Of a stretch of 64,000 bases of DNA, positions 1-9,430 are shown piece by piece. The notes beneath the pieces were generated by a model. That model did not search any database, was not told where the DNA came from, and worked only from the letters and a program-made list of their open reading frames with translations. Origin of the DNA: Paenibacillus assamensis DSM 18201 (GTDB lineage: Bacteria > Bacillota > Bacilli > Paenibacillales > Paenibacillaceae); NCBI RefSeq assembly GCF_000422445.1, contig NZ_KE383838.1:62001-126000 (forward strand), in the 5' to 3' direction. The position numbers were made by a program, and so were the translations under genes. Each line of letters opens with the position of its first letter. Within the stretch, counting starts at the first letter, position 1.

Positions 1-545
1 TCATCTCCCGCTTCCCACAAGTGTAGAAAATCCAAATTCACTTTCACTGCATCGTGACGGACTTCCTTCATCAACTGCAAAGTTGACTCTGTATGATCAG
101 CAAGTGTGTAAGGATGCGTCTCTATGAGAAGCATGATGCCTGCAGCTGCACAGCGATCTCCGATAATTTGAAGATGATTCACGATCATCTCACGTTCATG
201 GCTATTCACCGACTGGCTAGCTGCTTTGCCAGCAAAAGTACGAATCTTATTCGTGCCAAATTGATGAGCTAATGCGATAAGTTCATCACATTTTAGTATC
301 GATGCATTCCTATCAGCTTGTGGTGAGACATCGATATAGTCACTAATCATAGAAACCTCAATATGATATAGCTTCAATAAAGAGAGACAATGTTCGATTA
401 CAGCTGCTCCACCTTGGGAAAGTGACCTTGCATGAACCCCCCACAATTCAATCGCCTGAAATTGCTGCTCATGCACATATTGAGCAATATCTGCAAATGA
501 CAGTAACATGTGCCTAAACGATATCGTACAGACCGATACATTCAT
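1..545 (-). CDS. asbF: 3-dehydroshikimate dehydratase AsbF, 3' end cut by window edge
   Basis: TIM-barrel enzyme of the sugar phosphate isomerase/AP endonuclease 2 fold. In petrobactin-making bacilli AsbF converts 3-dehydroshikimate to 3,4-dihydroxybenzoate, the catechol unit of the siderophore. The first 181 codons are visible. The N-terminus reads CTISFRHMLLSF...IELWGVHARSL, followed by MISDYIDVS, NKIRTFAG, LLIETHPYTLADH (a metal-binding Glu) and KVNLDFLHLWEAGD (a metal-binding Asp), all of which I recognise from AsbF. The ATG overlaps the TGA of the decayed asbE remnant (ATGA), the coupling expected in an asb operon. The visible part is open and undamaged, unlike asbC and asbE. The C-terminal third lies outside the window, so intactness is unproven. 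Confidence 0.85.
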   Translation of the reverse strand, partial: MNVSVCTISFRHMLLSFADIAQYVHEQQFQAIELWGVHARSLSQGGAAVIEHCLSLLKLYHIEVSMISDYIDVSPQADRNASILKCDELIALAHQFGTNKIRTFAGKAASQSVNSHEREMIVNHLQIIGDRCAAAGIMLLIETHPYTLADHTESTLQLMKEVRHDAVKVNLDFLHLWEAGD

Positions 546-920
546 GAAGACACCTCTTGGGATATAATGTTTTGCATAAATGCTGCTTCTTCTCTTCTTA
601 CCGCTTGAACAAGCTCTTCAATCCTACTAAGCACCTGATGAGAGTCGTTGTAAGATTACATAATGAGGTAGCTGCTGTTTATGATAGAATATAGTCATAT
701 ATGGCATGTAATACATGTCCAGCTGAACTATAATTGAGCGCGATTCAGGACTACGACGCAAATATTGATGCAGCCTCCGATAATGTTGCTGTCGATCCAG
801 ATGGTACACATACTATTGAGAGACATCAACGTTAAACAGTTGTGTAAACCAATTCACTTCTTAGTCGTGATGTAGGTGAGAAAGCAGCTCAGTGAACAAT
901 GAAACTGTTCCATGTTGTGA
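542..920 (-). pseudogene. asbE: Remnant of petrobactin synthase component AsbE
   Basis: Between asbD and asbF, where intact operons carry asbE (about 330 codons), only some 120 codons of coding-like sequence remain. Read on the minus strand, one frame gives GTVSLFTELLSHLHHD, a TAA stop, EVNWFTQLFNVDVSQ, a TAG stop, then YVYHLDRQQHYRRLHQYLRR and VQLDMYYMPYMTIFYHKQQL followed by PHYVI. A frameshift near 650-660 then leads to VLSRIEELVQAVRREEAAF and the TGA overlapping the asbF start. The continuity of protein-like sequence across two stops and a frameshift marks a pseudogene. The N-terminal half is deleted, and the remnant begins inside the 3' end of asbD. Known AsbE proteins transfer dihydroxybenzoate from AsbD onto spermidine. 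The HY motif resembles the BtrH-like genes at 39460 and 45051. Assignment to asbE rests on position and fold resemblance. Confidence 0.7.
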
Positions 921-921
921 A

Positions 922-1182
922 TTAATTGCTAACTGAGATTTTTCCAGAAATCAATGCTGCAATGTCTTGGACAGAATTAAAACGCTCTACCGTCATTTCA
1001 TCATCTTCTAGGAAAATATCGAATTTCTGCTCAATCTCTACAACTAAATTAATAAGAGTTACGGAATCTATCCCCAACGCGCTAATCTCCGTCGCTTCTG
1101 TCATTGTCTCTACAGCCTGTGGCTTCGTTGACATTGCTTTTACTCTCTCCATTAAAAATTGTACGATTTCTTGTTTTTGCAT
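922..1182 (-). CDS. asbD: Aryl/acyl carrier protein, AsbD-like
   Basis: An 86-residue phosphopantetheine carrier protein. The attachment Ser40 sits in ALGIDSVTLINLVVEIE, the usual LGxDS helix-II context, and the protein has normal ACP length and acidity. In petrobactin synthesis AsbD is loaded with 3,4-dihydroxybenzoate by AsbC and hands it to AsbE. A good ribosome site (GAGGAGGAG, seven bases upstream) precedes the ATG. The gene is open from end to end although its partners on both sides are decayed, so it may be a relic or may be served by another ligase. Carrier proteins are short and generic: the asbD name depends on lying between asbC-like and asbE/asbF-like sequence. Confidence 0.75.
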   Translation of the reverse strand: MQKQEIVQFLMERVKAMSTKPQAVETMTEATEISALGIDSVTLINLVVEIEQKFDIFLEDDEMTVERFNSVQDIAALISGKISVSN

Positions 1183-1605
1183 ATTAACTCCTCCTCATGT
1201 TTTGAGCATTGTATATGAAATGAAATCAGATTCTCGCGAATCATATTCCATGTCAGCTTCGGATTGCGATTCGTAATCATAATAGGTGTGACCCCTCTTG
1301 CTAATGAGGCAAGTACACCGCATATCAGACCATTAAGAATGAGACATCTGCACAAGTACAATCGGAACCTCCGCTTGATGAGCAAGCTGAATGACTGTCT
1401 GCTGCGGTGTTTCCCCGTGTATGAGCAGCATCGAGCAATGTTGGCTGCGAAGATATTGGATACAGGCAAGTAGGTGAGTTGGATCAGACATGCAGAGCGC
1501 TAACACTTTCCCCTTAACGTGCTTCATTTCTTGTTGTTGACCGACGTTGATCAACAAGTATTCGAAGTCTTTTCTCGTTACTTCCACACGATTTACTCGG
1601 ATCAT
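1183..1605 (-). pseudogene. asbC: Truncated, frameshifted AsbC-like AMP ligase
   Basis: The first 90 codons (ATG at 1605 behind GGAGGAGC) read as the N-terminal part of an acyl/aryl-AMP ligase: MIRVNRVEVTRKDFEYLLIN, then KVLALCMSDPTHLLACIQYL and VIQLAHQAEVPIVLVQ, and then stop. In a second frame from about 1350 the sequence resumes as NGLICGVLASLARGVTPIMI-TNRNPK, which resembles the middle of the ANL adenylation domain. The stretch between, which should hold the AMP-binding P-loop, is missing, and so are the roughly 200 C-terminal residues. AsbC is normally about 410 residues and activates 3,4-dihydroxybenzoate for AsbD. Internal deletion plus frameshift means no active enzyme. Naming follows the operon order C-D-E-F. 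Confidence 0.7.
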
Positions 1606-2018
1606 GTAAGCTCCTCCATATGGTCGTATTAAAAAATTAGGCTCGGCTCATGATAATGTCAGCAGGAAAAAAGGTTATAGCTTACTTTAGGAGAAAAAAG
1701 TAAGCGCTTTAAAATGTTGTGACTTTTGAGGTTCATACTTTCAAGAAGGGTAAGCGCATCACGGTCTAGCGTGAAACTTAATTTAGAAAAGGCAGAAGAT
1801 AGAATGAGTTCGAGAGAAAATATTGTAGAGTAACCATATTATGAGATCTATTGTTACATGTGATTATATGACAATTCATTCACATTGAGTAAGAGATATA
1901 TTTCCACTAAAATAGGATAAAATCTTCATATAATCATACACTTCTTGGTGGAAATTGTAAACAGCGCAACCCTTCTCTCCAAGAGCTGCGCCGAGTTCCT
2001 ATATAATCAGATATGTGA
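1606..2018. other. Intergenic stretch, no gene seen
   Basis: About 410 AT-rich bases between the asb remnants and pflA. I see no coding-like frame and no recognisable asbA/asbB sequence. A palindromic AGTAAGCGCTTTAA (1699-1712) is a two-mismatch CRE-like element of doubtful meaning. A short GCGCA/TGCGC inverted pair lies near 1962-1993, just downstream of pflA, and could be a weak terminator. Confidence 0.5.
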
Positions 2019-2804
2019 CTATGAAACAGAAGGATACCTTTTATCTGAGTCAATTTCTACATTCGTTTCTGTATCTTCACCTTTATCCTGTCTCCCCTTC
2101 TCAATGAGCTGAATAGCTCGTTCGACTTCTTGTTCCGTTGGAGAAGCCACACCTGCTAGCGGATATTGTAACCCTAGTTGTTCCCATTTGAACGTCCCCA
2201 TTTGATGATAAGGAAGCAGTTCAAACTTTTCTACACCATTCAAGGTTCCAATAAATCGTCCCAAATTCAACAAATCCTGTTCATCATCACATTTCGTAGG
2301 AACGAAGACGTGTCGGACCCACATTTTTTTGTTGTTTTCCGACAACCAACGTGCCGTTTCTAGTGTTCTTGCATTCGATACAGCCGTTAAGTCTAGATGC
2401 TTGTTATTATCGATATGTTTTATATCAAGCAGAACAAGATCAGTCACCTCATAAAGATCCTTGAGTTTATTCACATCATTGACCCCGTTTGTATCCAGCG
2501 TCGTATGAAGATTCCACCTTTTCTTTACTTCACGGAACAATTCAGTCACAAATGGGGCTTGCAGCGTCGGTTCTCCTCCGGTTACGGTCAATCCACCATT
2601 AGAGGATCTGTAATAACGTAAGTAAGGCTCAATTTCACTCAACACCTCATCTATAGTCATAACTTTGCCGCCAGATAAGTCCCATGTATCACGATTATGG
2701 CAATATTGGCACTGAAGTGCACAACCCTGTAAAAATAATACAAAACGAATCCCAGGTCCATCTACAGTCCCAAACGTTTCAATGGAGTGTACTCGTGCGT
2801 TCAT
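2019..2804 (-). CDS. pflA: Pyruvate formate-lyase activating enzyme
   Basis: A 261-residue radical-SAM enzyme that installs the glycyl radical on PflB under anaerobiosis. The N-terminus MNARVHSIETFGTVDGPGIR is typical. Cys28, Cys32 and Cys35 form the CX3CX2C [4Fe-4S]/SAM motif (GCALQCQYCHN), followed by SNGGLTVTGGEPTLQ and DTNG. I start it at 2804, after an AAAGGGATGG ribosome site, because the 14 extra upstream codons carry no family sequence and no ribosome site. It lies directly downstream of pflB on the same strand and is probably co-transcribed. The C-terminal tail of about 20 charged residues (DKGEDTETNVEIDSD) extends beyond the usual family end and looks disordered. Confidence 0.95.
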   Translation of the reverse strand: MNARVHSIETFGTVDGPGIRFVLFLQGCALQCQYCHNRDTWDLSGGKVMTIDEVLSEIEPYLRYYRSSNGGLTVTGGEPTLQAPFVTELFREVKKRWNLHTTLDTNGVNDVNKLKDLYEVTDLVLLDIKHIDNNKHLDLTAVSNARTLETARWLSENNKKMWVRHVFVPTKCDDEQDLLNLGRFIGTLNGVEKFELLPYHQMGTFKWEQLGLQYPLAGVASPTEQEVERAIQLIEKGRQDKGEDTETNVEIDSDKRYPSVS

Positions 2805-2871
2805 CTGCGATCCATCCCTTTCACCTCTTGAGCACGCAAGTCGCATTCAAGACAATATTCATTAGCAAAAA

Positions 2872-2931
2872 AGGGCGCAGCCGTCAGGTTCACGACCGAG
2901 ACGGTTCGTTTGTTCCGACTTATTGCGCCCT
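2872..2931 (-). promoter_or_regulatory. Intercistronic hairpin between pflB and pflA
   Basis: AGGGCGCA (2872-2879) pairs with TGCGCCCT (2924-2931), a perfect 8-bp stem enclosing about 44 bases with some internal pairing. On the minus strand it lies between the pflB stop and the pflA ribosome site and is followed by TTTTTTGC. It can work as a leaky terminator or mRNA-stabilising element that makes pflB more abundant than pflA, as expected for an enzyme and its activator. Confidence 0.6.
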
Positions 2932-3001
2932 ACCCTGTTACTTTCGATCATACTTCATTATTCAGTCAACTTATATTCAAACTGAAACGGTTATCTCTCC
3001 G

Positions 3002-5269
3002 TTACATAGCACCGTGGAAAGTACGATTAATTACATCCATTTGCTGCTCACGAGTGAGTTTAATAAAGTTAACGGCATATCCTGATACACGAATGGTTAG
3101 CTGTGGATAGTTCTCTGGGTGCTCCATCGCATCCATAAGCTGTTCACGATCGAACACGTTCACGTTCAGATGATGTGCACCACGTCCAAAGTATCCATCC
3201 ATCATTGCTACCAAGTTAGCCGTACGACCATCCATATCTTTACCAAGCGCTTTCGGTACAATCGAGAACGTATTCGAAATACCATCCAAGCTATGTTCAT
3301 ACGGCAGTTTCGCAACCGAGTTAAGGGATGCTAGTGCACCTTTCTTATCACGACCATGCATCGGATTCGCACCTGGTGCGAATGGCTCGCCTGCTTTGCG
3401 ACCATCTGGCGTGGTGCCCGTTTTCTTACCGTATACAACGTTTGATGTAATCGTCAGCACCGATTGAGTTGGAAGTGCGTTGCGATAAGCTTTATGCTTG
3501 CGAATCATGTTCATGAACGATTCAACCAATTCAATGGCAATGCCATCCACTCGGTCATCATTATTACCGTAGCAAGGGTATTCGCCTTCCACTTCGAAGT
3601 CAATCGCAATGCCCTGTTCATTACGAATTGGTTTCACTTTCGCATGTTTAATCGCACTCAAGGAATCTGCTGCCACCGAAAGCCCTGCAATACCGCAAGC
3701 CATCGTGCGTAAAATTTCTCGGTCGTGCAAGGCCATTTCGATGCGCTCATAAGCGTATTTATCATGCATGTAGTGAATGACGTTCAACGTATTCATATAC
3801 AGTTTCGCCAACCACTCCATCATCTGCTTAAAGCGTTTCATGACTTCATCGTAGTTTAAATACTCACTCGTAATTGGCGGAAGCTCAGGACCAACTTGAA
3901 TGCCTAGTTTCTCATCTTTACCGCCGTTAATTGCATACAGCAAAGCTTTCGCTAAGTTGGCACGTGCACCGAAGAACTGCATTTGCTTACCGATCCGCAT
4001 CGCGGATACACAACATGCGATACCATAGTCATCACCGAAGAACGGACGCATTAAGTCATCGTTCTCGTATTGAATGGAGCTCGTTTCAATTGAAGCTTTT
4101 GCACAATATTTTTTGAATGCTTCAGGCAACTGCTCTGACCAAAGTACCGTTAAGTTCGGTTCTGGTGCAGGCCCTAAATTATATAGTGTATGCAAGAATC
4201 GGAAACTGTTCTTCGTTACGCGAGTTGTACCATTCATCCCCATGCCGCCGATGGATTCCGTTACCCATGTTGGGTCACCTGAGAACAATTCATTATAGTC
4301 AGGAGTACGAAGGAATTTCACGATACGTAATTTCATAACGAAATGGTCAACGAGTTCTTGCGCTTCTTCTTCCGTTAGTGTTCCTTCTTTCAAATCACGC
4401 TCAATGTAGATATCAAGGAACGAGGATACACGTCCTAATGACATCGCAGCACCATTCTGTTCTTTAATTGCTGCTAAATAAGCAAAGTACAGCCATTGGA
4501 ACGCCTCAGCAGCGTTCATTGCCGGCTTCGACATATCAAAGCCATGCATCTCAGCAAGCTGCTTCAATTCACCCAATGCGCGAATCTGCTCCGAAATTTC
4601 CTCTCGATCGCGAATCGTATCTTGATCCAATGCATCCAATTCGAGATTTAGCAAATCCTGCTTTTTCTGCTTGATTAGGAAATCTACACCGTACAAAGCT
4701 GGGCGACGATAGTCACCGATAATTCGGCCACGTCCGTATGCATCAGGCAAGCCTGTAATAACGCCCGATTTGCGTGCTAGTCGCATATCAGAAGTGTAAG
4801 CATCGAATACGCCTTGGTTATGTGTTTTGCGTATGTTCGTAAAGATATCAATGACTTCTTGTGGCATTTCAAAGCCATAAGCTTTACAAGCATCAATCAT
4901 CATCTTGATGCCGCCAAATGGTTGTATGGCACGACGGAACGGAGCATCAGTTTGTACGCCAACTACTTTTTCCTTCTCTTTATCCAAATATCCAGGTTGA
5001 TGCGATACGATAGAAGAAGGAGTATTTACATCGACATCCCACACGCCACCGCTTTCACGTTCTTCTTTGGATAATTTGCTGACAATATCCCATAGTTGTT
5101 TCGTATTTTGCGTGGCACCTTGTAAAAAAGATTCATCCCCATGATAAGGGGCAATATTCTGTTCGATAAAATCATTTACGTTAACTTCTCTGCCCCATTT
5201 ACCTGTTGTAAATCCACGCCATGGTTGAACTGCTTCTGCTGCTTTCAAATCTTTTTCAGCTACCGACAT
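3002..5269 (-). CDS. pflB: Formate acetyltransferase (pyruvate formate-lyase)
   Basis: A 755-residue glycyl-radical enzyme converting pyruvate and CoA to acetyl-CoA and formate in anaerobic fermentation. The active-site pair Cys419-Cys420 lies in [13 protein letters not shown], and the radical Gly730 in RVSGYAVNF close to the C-terminus, both where the family has them. The PYHGDESFL and [19 protein letters not shown] blocks are also present. Length is normal. A perfect Fnr palindrome (5369-5384) sits upstream, 32 bases centre-to-centre from a TACAAT -10 hexamer, so the gene should be switched on without oxygen. pflA follows 3' after a hairpin. Confidence 0.97.
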   Translation of the reverse strand: MSVAEKDLKAAEAVQPWRGFTTGKWGREVNVNDFIEQNIAPYHGDESFLQGATQNTKQLWDIVSKLSKEERESGGVWDVDVNTPSSIVSHQPGYLDKEKEKVVGVQTDAPFRRAIQPFGGIKMMIDACKAYGFEMPQEVIDIFTNIRKTHNQGVFDAYTSDMRLARKSGVITGLPDAYGRGRIIGDYRRPALYGVDFLIKQKKQDLLNLELDALDQDTIRDREEISEQIRALGELKQLAEMHGFDMSKPAMNAAEAFQWLYFAYLAAIKEQNGAAMSLGRVSSFLDIYIERDLKEGTLTEEEAQELVDHFVMKLRIVKFLRTPDYNELFSGDPTWVTESIGGMGMNGTTRVTKNSFRFLHTLYNLGPAPEPNLTVLWSEQLPEAFKKYCAKASIETSSIQYENDDLMRPFFGDDYGIACCVSAMRIGKQMQFFGARANLAKALLYAINGGKDEKLGIQVGPELPPITSEYLNYDEVMKRFKQMMEWLAKLYMNTLNVIHYMHDKYAYERIEMALHDREILRTMACGIAGLSVAADSLSAIKHAKVKPIRNEQGIAIDFEVEGEYPCYGNNDDRVDGIAIELVESFMNMIRKHKAYRNALPTQSVLTITSNVVYGKKTGTTPDGRKAGEPFAPGANPMHGRDKKGALASLNSVAKLPYEHSLDGISNTFSIVPKALGKDMDGRTANLVAMMDGYFGRGAHHLNVNVFDREQLMDAMEHPENYPQLTIRVSGYAVNFIKLTREQQMDVINRTFHGAM

Positions 5270-5341
5270 CTGAATCCCTCCAAATTAAGTAGGTTTTCTA
5301 TTTACATCCTGCTTATGATGCAAGCGATTTGCTATGGTTTT

Positions 5342-5384
5342 ATTGTAATACTTTTCACAAAGTTATTATGTGATTAATATCACA
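5342..5384 (-). promoter_or_regulatory. Fnr-dependent promoter of pflBA
   Basis: TGTGATTAATATCACA (5369-5384) is a perfect TGTGA-N6-TCACA Fnr/Crp palindrome. On the minus strand a TACAAT -10 hexamer (5342-5347) lies with its centre 32 bases downstream of the palindrome centre, which puts the start near 5335 and the site at about -41.5, the class II activating position used by Fnr. No good -35 is needed or seen. The only Crp/Fnr protein in the window, at 8637, is the obvious regulator. Confidence 0.8.
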
Positions 5385-5494
5385 ATATTAACTTTTAAGC
5401 TTATTTTCTTCAGCTTAAAAGTTTCTGTTTGCTTCTTCTTACGTGTTTCTTTGGCACTTGCTCTCTATGTCATTGCCTCTTATCTTAGTAAGAA

Positions 5495-5526
5495 AGGCAG
5501 CAGAACATTATCATATCCTGCTGCCT
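5495..5526 (-). terminator. Terminator of adhE
   Basis: AGGCAGCAG (5495-5503) and CTGCTGCCT (5518-5526) form a perfect 9-bp stem with a 14-base loop, 12 bases after the adhE stop. On the minus strand it is followed by TTCTTAC, a weak T tract. Confidence 0.75.
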
Positions 5527-5537
5527 CCATGTAACCT

Positions 5538-8159
5538 TTAGAATCTACCGTAGAAAGCGTTACGGTATACGTCCGCTAATTCCGTCACCAACGGAAGCTT
5601 CGGATTCGCTGTCGTACATTGGTCCTCAAACGCACGGTCAGCCAAATAGTCCACTTTCTCCTCGAATAGTTTCGCATCAAAGCCAATGGCTTGGAAGCTC
5701 TCTGGAATGCCTAACTTGCGATTCAGTTCGCGAATAGCTTCAATCAAGCTGTTTACGCCCTCTTCGGTTGTGCTCGCCGGCAAGCCAAGAATGCGCGCAA
5801 TCTCAGCATAGCGCTTATCCGCCACAAAGTGGTCGTATTTCGGGAACGACGCAAACTTCGTCGGCATTTTCGCATTGTAGCGAATGACATGAGGCATTAA
5901 TATCGCATTTGTACGACCATGTGCTGTATGATATTCCGCTCCCCATTTATGAGCCAAGCTGTGATTTATGCCTAAGAATGCATTGGCAAATGCCATACCT
6001 GCAATCGTAGATGCATTATGCATTTTCTCACGTGCAAGCGGGCAAGCTTCATTTGCCGATTTCTCCAAATACTCAAATACAAGCTGGATTGCTTTTATCG
6101 CTAATCCGTCTGTATAATCATTCGCCATGACTGACACATAGGCTTCAATCGCATGCGTCAGGACGTCCATACCTGTATCTGCAACTGCAACACGAGGAAG
6201 AGAGTATACAAACTCTGGATCAACAATCGCTACGTCTGGTGTCAATTCATAGTCAGCTAATGGATATTTGGTATTGCCGTGCTCCTTATCCGTAATAACA
6301 GCAAACGATGTTACTTCCGATCCCGTTCCTGACGTTGTCGGAATGGCTACAAACTTAGCCTTTTGACCAAGGCGCGGATATTTGTAAGTACGTTTGCGGA
6401 TATCAAGGAACTTCTGTTTCAAGTTGTTGAAGTCTGTATCTGGATATTCATAGAACAACCACATTGCCTTCGCAGCATCCATCGGCGAACCCCCGCCAAG
6501 AGCAATAATGCAGTCTGGCTTGAACTGCGCCATTAATTCCGTACCTTTTCGAACCGTAACCGTAGATGGATCCGGCTCAACATCAGAAAATACTTCGATA
6601 ACAACCGGATTACGACGTTGGCGTAAATAATGCTCAACCTTCTCCACATAGCCAAGCTTCACCATCATTTCATCCGTAACAATAAGCACACGGCTAATAT
6701 CCTGCATTTTTGCTAGGTATTGGGTAGCTCCTTTTTCGAAATAAATCTTATTCGGTACTTTGAACCACTGCATATTCACGGTACGCTTCGCCACCCGTTT
6801 AATATTGATTAAGTTGACTGATGTAACGTTATTCGATGTTGAGTTGCGGCCATAAGAACCGCAGCCAAGCGTCAATGATGGAATGTTCGTGTTGTACAAG
6901 TCACCAATTGCTCCATGTGTAGATGGGGAGTTGACCAATATACGCCCTGTTTGCAAGCGATCGCCGAATTTCGCAATTACTTCATCATCATTGGAATGAA
7001 TGACAGAAGAGTGACCCATACCGCCGAATGCTACAACTTCAGCTGCACGATTGATACCTTCTTCAGCCGTCTTCACTTTGTAGCAGGCCAATATCGGACT
7101 AAGCTTCTCAGCTGACAGCGGGAATTTAGCGCCGACGCCATCGATTTCTGCGATGAGAATTTTCGTATTTGCAGGTACATTTAATCCAGCAAGCTCTGCA
7201 ATCTTGACAGCAGACTGACCCACGATAGTTGGATTAACCGCACACGTTTCGCTTTTAATAGCCATCGCCTGAAGTTTAGCTGTCTCTTCTTTATTCGTAA
7301 AATAGCAACCGTACTTCTGAAGCAGCTGCTTCACTTCTTTATATACAGATTCTTCGATAATGACTGCCTGTTCGGATGCGCAGATCATGCCATTGTCAAA
7401 CGTCTTCGATAAAATTAAATCCGTTACAGCCTGTTCCAAATTGGCCGTCTTCTCAATAAAGCATGGTACGTTACCAGGACCAACCCCAAGTGCTGGCTTA
7501 CCTGCGCTGTACGCTGCGCGAACCATTCCTGATCCTCCTGTAGCAAGTATGAGCGCCACATCTGGATGATTCATCAATGCATTTGTCGCTTCCATCGAAG
7601 GCAGCTCAATCCATTGTATACAATGCTCAGGAGCACCATACTTCACGGCAGCTTGTGCTAGTGTTTTCGCCGCTTCTGCACTACATCTTTGAGCGGATGG
7701 ATGGAAGGCAAATATTATCGGGTTACGCGTTTTGATGGAGATTAGCGCTTTGAACATTGTCGTCGAAGTCGGATTGGTTACAGGAGTTACCCCCATTACG
7801 ATGCCAACGGGCTCTGCTATTTTTACACAGTTTTCATACGCATTCTCTTCGATGACGCCAACTGTCTTTGTATACTTGATGTGATTGTAGATATACTCCG
7901 TAGCAAAAATATTTTTCGTGATCTTGTCTTCATAGACACCACGGCCGGTTTCTTCAACAGCTAACTTCGCCAGTTCCATATGACGATCCAAACCCGCTAA
8001 TGCCATTTGACGAACGACAAGATCCACTTGCTCTTGATTCATATTCATAAATGCTGCCTGTGCTTGTTTAGCACGATCAATCAGTTGTTGAATATGCGCT
8101 TCTACATTTGGGGTTCCTTTTTTATCTGCAATTTGTTTCACATCAGCTTTTGTTGACAT
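5538..8159 (-). CDS. adhE: Bifunctional acetaldehyde-CoA/alcohol dehydrogenase
   Basis: An 873-residue fusion. The N-terminal aldehyde dehydrogenase half (about 1-440) has catalytic Cys260 in [11 protein letters not shown]. The C-terminal half is an iron-dependent alcohol dehydrogenase (about 450-873) with [13 protein letters not shown] and the metal-binding stretch around [22 protein letters not shown]. Together they reduce acetyl-CoA through acetaldehyde to ethanol, regenerating NAD+ from the acetyl-CoA made by PflB. The family forms spirosomes. Length is normal. Two perfect Fnr palindromes lie upstream (8251-8266, 8299-8314). The gene is transcribed toward pflB but has its own terminator and promoter. 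Confidence 0.97.
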   Translation of the reverse strand: MSTKADVKQIADKKGTPNVEAHIQQLIDRAKQAQAAFMNMNQEQVDLVVRQMALAGLDRHMELAKLAVEETGRGVYEDKITKNIFATEYIYNHIKYTKTVGVIEENAYENCVKIAEPVGIVMGVTPVTNPTSTTMFKALISIKTRNPIIFAFHPSAQRCSAEAAKTLAQAAVKYGAPEHCIQWIELPSMEATNALMNHPDVALILATGGSGMVRAAYSAGKPALGVGPGNVPCFIEKTANLEQAVTDLILSKTFDNGMICASEQAVIIEESVYKEVKQLLQKYGCYFTNKEETAKLQAMAIKSETCAVNPTIVGQSAVKIAELAGLNVPANTKILIAEIDGVGAKFPLSAEKLSPILACYKVKTAEEGINRAAEVVAFGGMGHSSVIHSNDDEVIAKFGDRLQTGRILVNSPSTHGAIGDLYNTNIPSLTLGCGSYGRNSTSNNVTSVNLINIKRVAKRTVNMQWFKVPNKIYFEKGATQYLAKMQDISRVLIVTDEMMVKLGYVEKVEHYLRQRRNPVVIEVFSDVEPDPSTVTVRKGTELMAQFKPDCIIALGGGSPMDAAKAMWLFYEYPDTDFNNLKQKFLDIRKRTYKYPRLGQKAKFVAIPTTSGTGSEVTSFAVITDKEHGNTKYPLADYELTPDVAIVDPEFVYSLPRVAVADTGMDVLTHAIEAYVSVMANDYTDGLAIKAIQLVFEYLEKSANEACPLAREKMHNASTIAGMAFANAFLGINHSLAHKWGAEYHTAHGRTNAILMPHVIRYNAKMPTKFASFPKYDHFVADKRYAEIARILGLPASTTEEGVNSLIEAIRELNRKLGIPESFQAIGFDAKLFEEKVDYLADRAFEDQCTTANPKLPLVTELADVYRNAFYGRF

Positions 8160-8250
8160 CGTTCTCCGCCTCCATATGTGGATTCATGCCTTAGCTCAAA
8201 ACAGGCAAGGTAGATACTTTATCGAGCCAGGCCGGATACCTTATATTGTT

Positions 8251-8314
8251 TGTGAATCATTTCACAAATTTAGTGTACCTCATTTTTCTTTGTTTGGATG
8301 TGATCTTTATCACA
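8251..8314 (-). promoter_or_regulatory. Double Fnr-site promoter of adhE
   Basis: Two perfect TGTGA-N6-TCACA palindromes occur at 8251-8266 and 8299-8314. The distal one has a TACACT -10 hexamer (8272-8277, minus strand) with centres exactly 32 bases apart, the same geometry as at pflB, placing the start near 8265 and the distal site at about -41.5. The proximal site then covers the start itself, so it may cap expression or serve a second promoter downstream. The spacing between site centres is 48 bases. Confidence 0.8.
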
Positions 8315-8542
8315 CCAATAAAACCATAAAAAATAGTATAATTTTACACAAGTTCTATTACATCCAGTCAGCACAGATTGCAGCAAGAAATATCACAGAA
8401 TATACATATATCAAAACGAGGCTAAAGTAAGATGTCAAAGTAATGAAAATCGCATCATATTATAAAATTATTTGAAATTTTAATTGTTAATTAAATTGAC
8501 AATACTAACGGGAACGTCCAATATAGAAGTATCATAAGATAT

Positions 8543-8558
8543 AGTGAAAGATGTCACA
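8543..8558 (+). promoter_or_regulatory. Near-perfect Fnr site upstream of fnr
   Basis: AGTGA-AAGATG-TCACA differs from the Fnr palindrome in one base and lies 79 bases before the fnr ATG. TATA-rich sequence follows at 8583-8589, roughly where a class II -10 would fall (about 35 bases from the centre). This suggests autoregulation but is weaker than the adhE and pflB sites. The rest of the 8315-8542 stretch is AT-rich and shows no gene. Confidence 0.5.
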
Positions 8559-8636
8559 AAGTTAAGATTACTGTAATTTATTTTATATACCTCAACTCAT
8601 TTACACATAGACATTATCAAGAACGGAGTGGACGAT

Positions 8637-9353
8637 ATGACAATGACAACCCCTTACGACGAGCATAGCAACATTATGTGTTTCTCAGAACAGAATAGAG
8701 AGCGATTAATGGAAATATCCAAAGAACGAACCTATCCAGAGGGATCTCATTTGTTCTGGGAAGGAGACGCAGCCGATAAGTTGTATTTTTTGAAAAGTGG
8801 TCGCGTCAAAGTCACAAAGTCAACAGATGAAGGAAAAGAACTCATCCTTTATATGTATCATGCTGGGGATATTGTAGGTCAAGTCGATCCATTTCATGCA
8901 AGTAAACACAGCTTTACAGCGGAAGTGCTTGAAGAATGTGATGTTGCTGTTATTGAACAGCGTGATTTAGAACTCGTTATTTGCCAACATTGCGACTTTT
9001 CACTTGATTTTATGAAATGGATGAGTGTTCACCATCGACTCACGCAAACAAAAGTTAGAGACTTAATGCTGTATGGCAAGCCTGGGGCACTTTGCTCTAC
9101 CCTAATCCGATTATCTAATACGTACGGGGAAGATTTAAAAGACGGCGGCATCCTCATTAATAAAAAAGTGACACATACTGATCTTTCAAATATGATTGGT
9201 GCTACTCGAGAAAGTGTGAATCGCATGTTGAGTGATTTACGCAAAAAAAATGTACTTGAATATGATAACGGTATGATTATCATTCGTGAATTAGAACATT
9301 TGCAAGAAGTATGCCATTGTGAAATGTGTCCAAAAGCGATTTGCCGTATTTAA
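8637..9353 (+). CDS. fnr: Fnr-type oxygen-sensing transcription regulator
   Basis: A 238-residue Crp/Fnr family protein: cyclic-nucleotide-binding-like beta roll (about 15-130), dimerisation helix, and a C-terminal winged helix with LSNMIGATRESVNRMLSDL as the recognition region. The C-terminus reads CHCEMCPKAICRI. Cys228, Cys231 and Cys236 reproduce the CX2CX4C pattern that holds the [4Fe-4S] cluster in Bacillus Fnr (227/230/235 there), and Asp142 in KVRDLML matches the fourth ligand, Asp141. It should activate anaerobic genes when oxygen is absent; targets visible here are pflB and adhE. The ATG at 8637 is chosen because GGAG (8625-8628) lies eight bases upstream, whereas the in-frame GTG at 8628 overlaps that ribosome site. 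Confidence 0.93.
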   Translation: MTMTTPYDEHSNIMCFSEQNRERLMEISKERTYPEGSHLFWEGDAADKLYFLKSGRVKVTKSTDEGKELILYMYHAGDIVGQVDPFHASKHSFTAEVLEECDVAVIEQRDLELVICQHCDFSLDFMKWMSVHHRLTQTKVRDLMLYGKPGALCSTLIRLSNTYGEDLKDGGILINKKVTHTDLSNMIGATRESVNRMLSDLRKKNVLEYDNGMIIIRELEHLQEVCHCEMCPKAICRI

Positions 9354-9375
9354 CAAAATAATCGCACAACCTAAA

Positions 9376-9414
9376 AACCTCCAGGCTCCACGCAATTCGT
9401 GGAACTTGGAGGTT
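9376..9414. terminator. Bidirectional terminator between fnr and the lipoprotein gene
   Basis: AACCTCCA (9376-9383) and the complementary TTGGAGGTT arm ending at 9414 enclose CTCCACG/CGTGGA, giving a long two-part stem with a small loop. A-rich sequence precedes and T-containing sequence follows. It separates convergent fnr and the gene at 9431. Confidence 0.8.
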
Positions 9415-9430
9415 CTTGTATATCATTTCA

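Noticed and set aside
627-809. A 60-codon open frame as an independent small gene
   Set aside because: It continues in frame across stops on both sides and lies at the asbE position, so it is part of a pseudogene.
1152-1469. A 105-codon open frame overlapping asbD
   Set aside because: Its first 40 codons are out of frame with the asbC fragment and its end runs into asbD; only the middle 40 codons are protein-like and belong to decayed asbC.
1699-1712. CRE-like palindrome AGTAAGCGCTTTAA
   Set aside because: Two consensus mismatches and no promoter or intact gene in a position to use it; kept only as a note in the intergenic entry.
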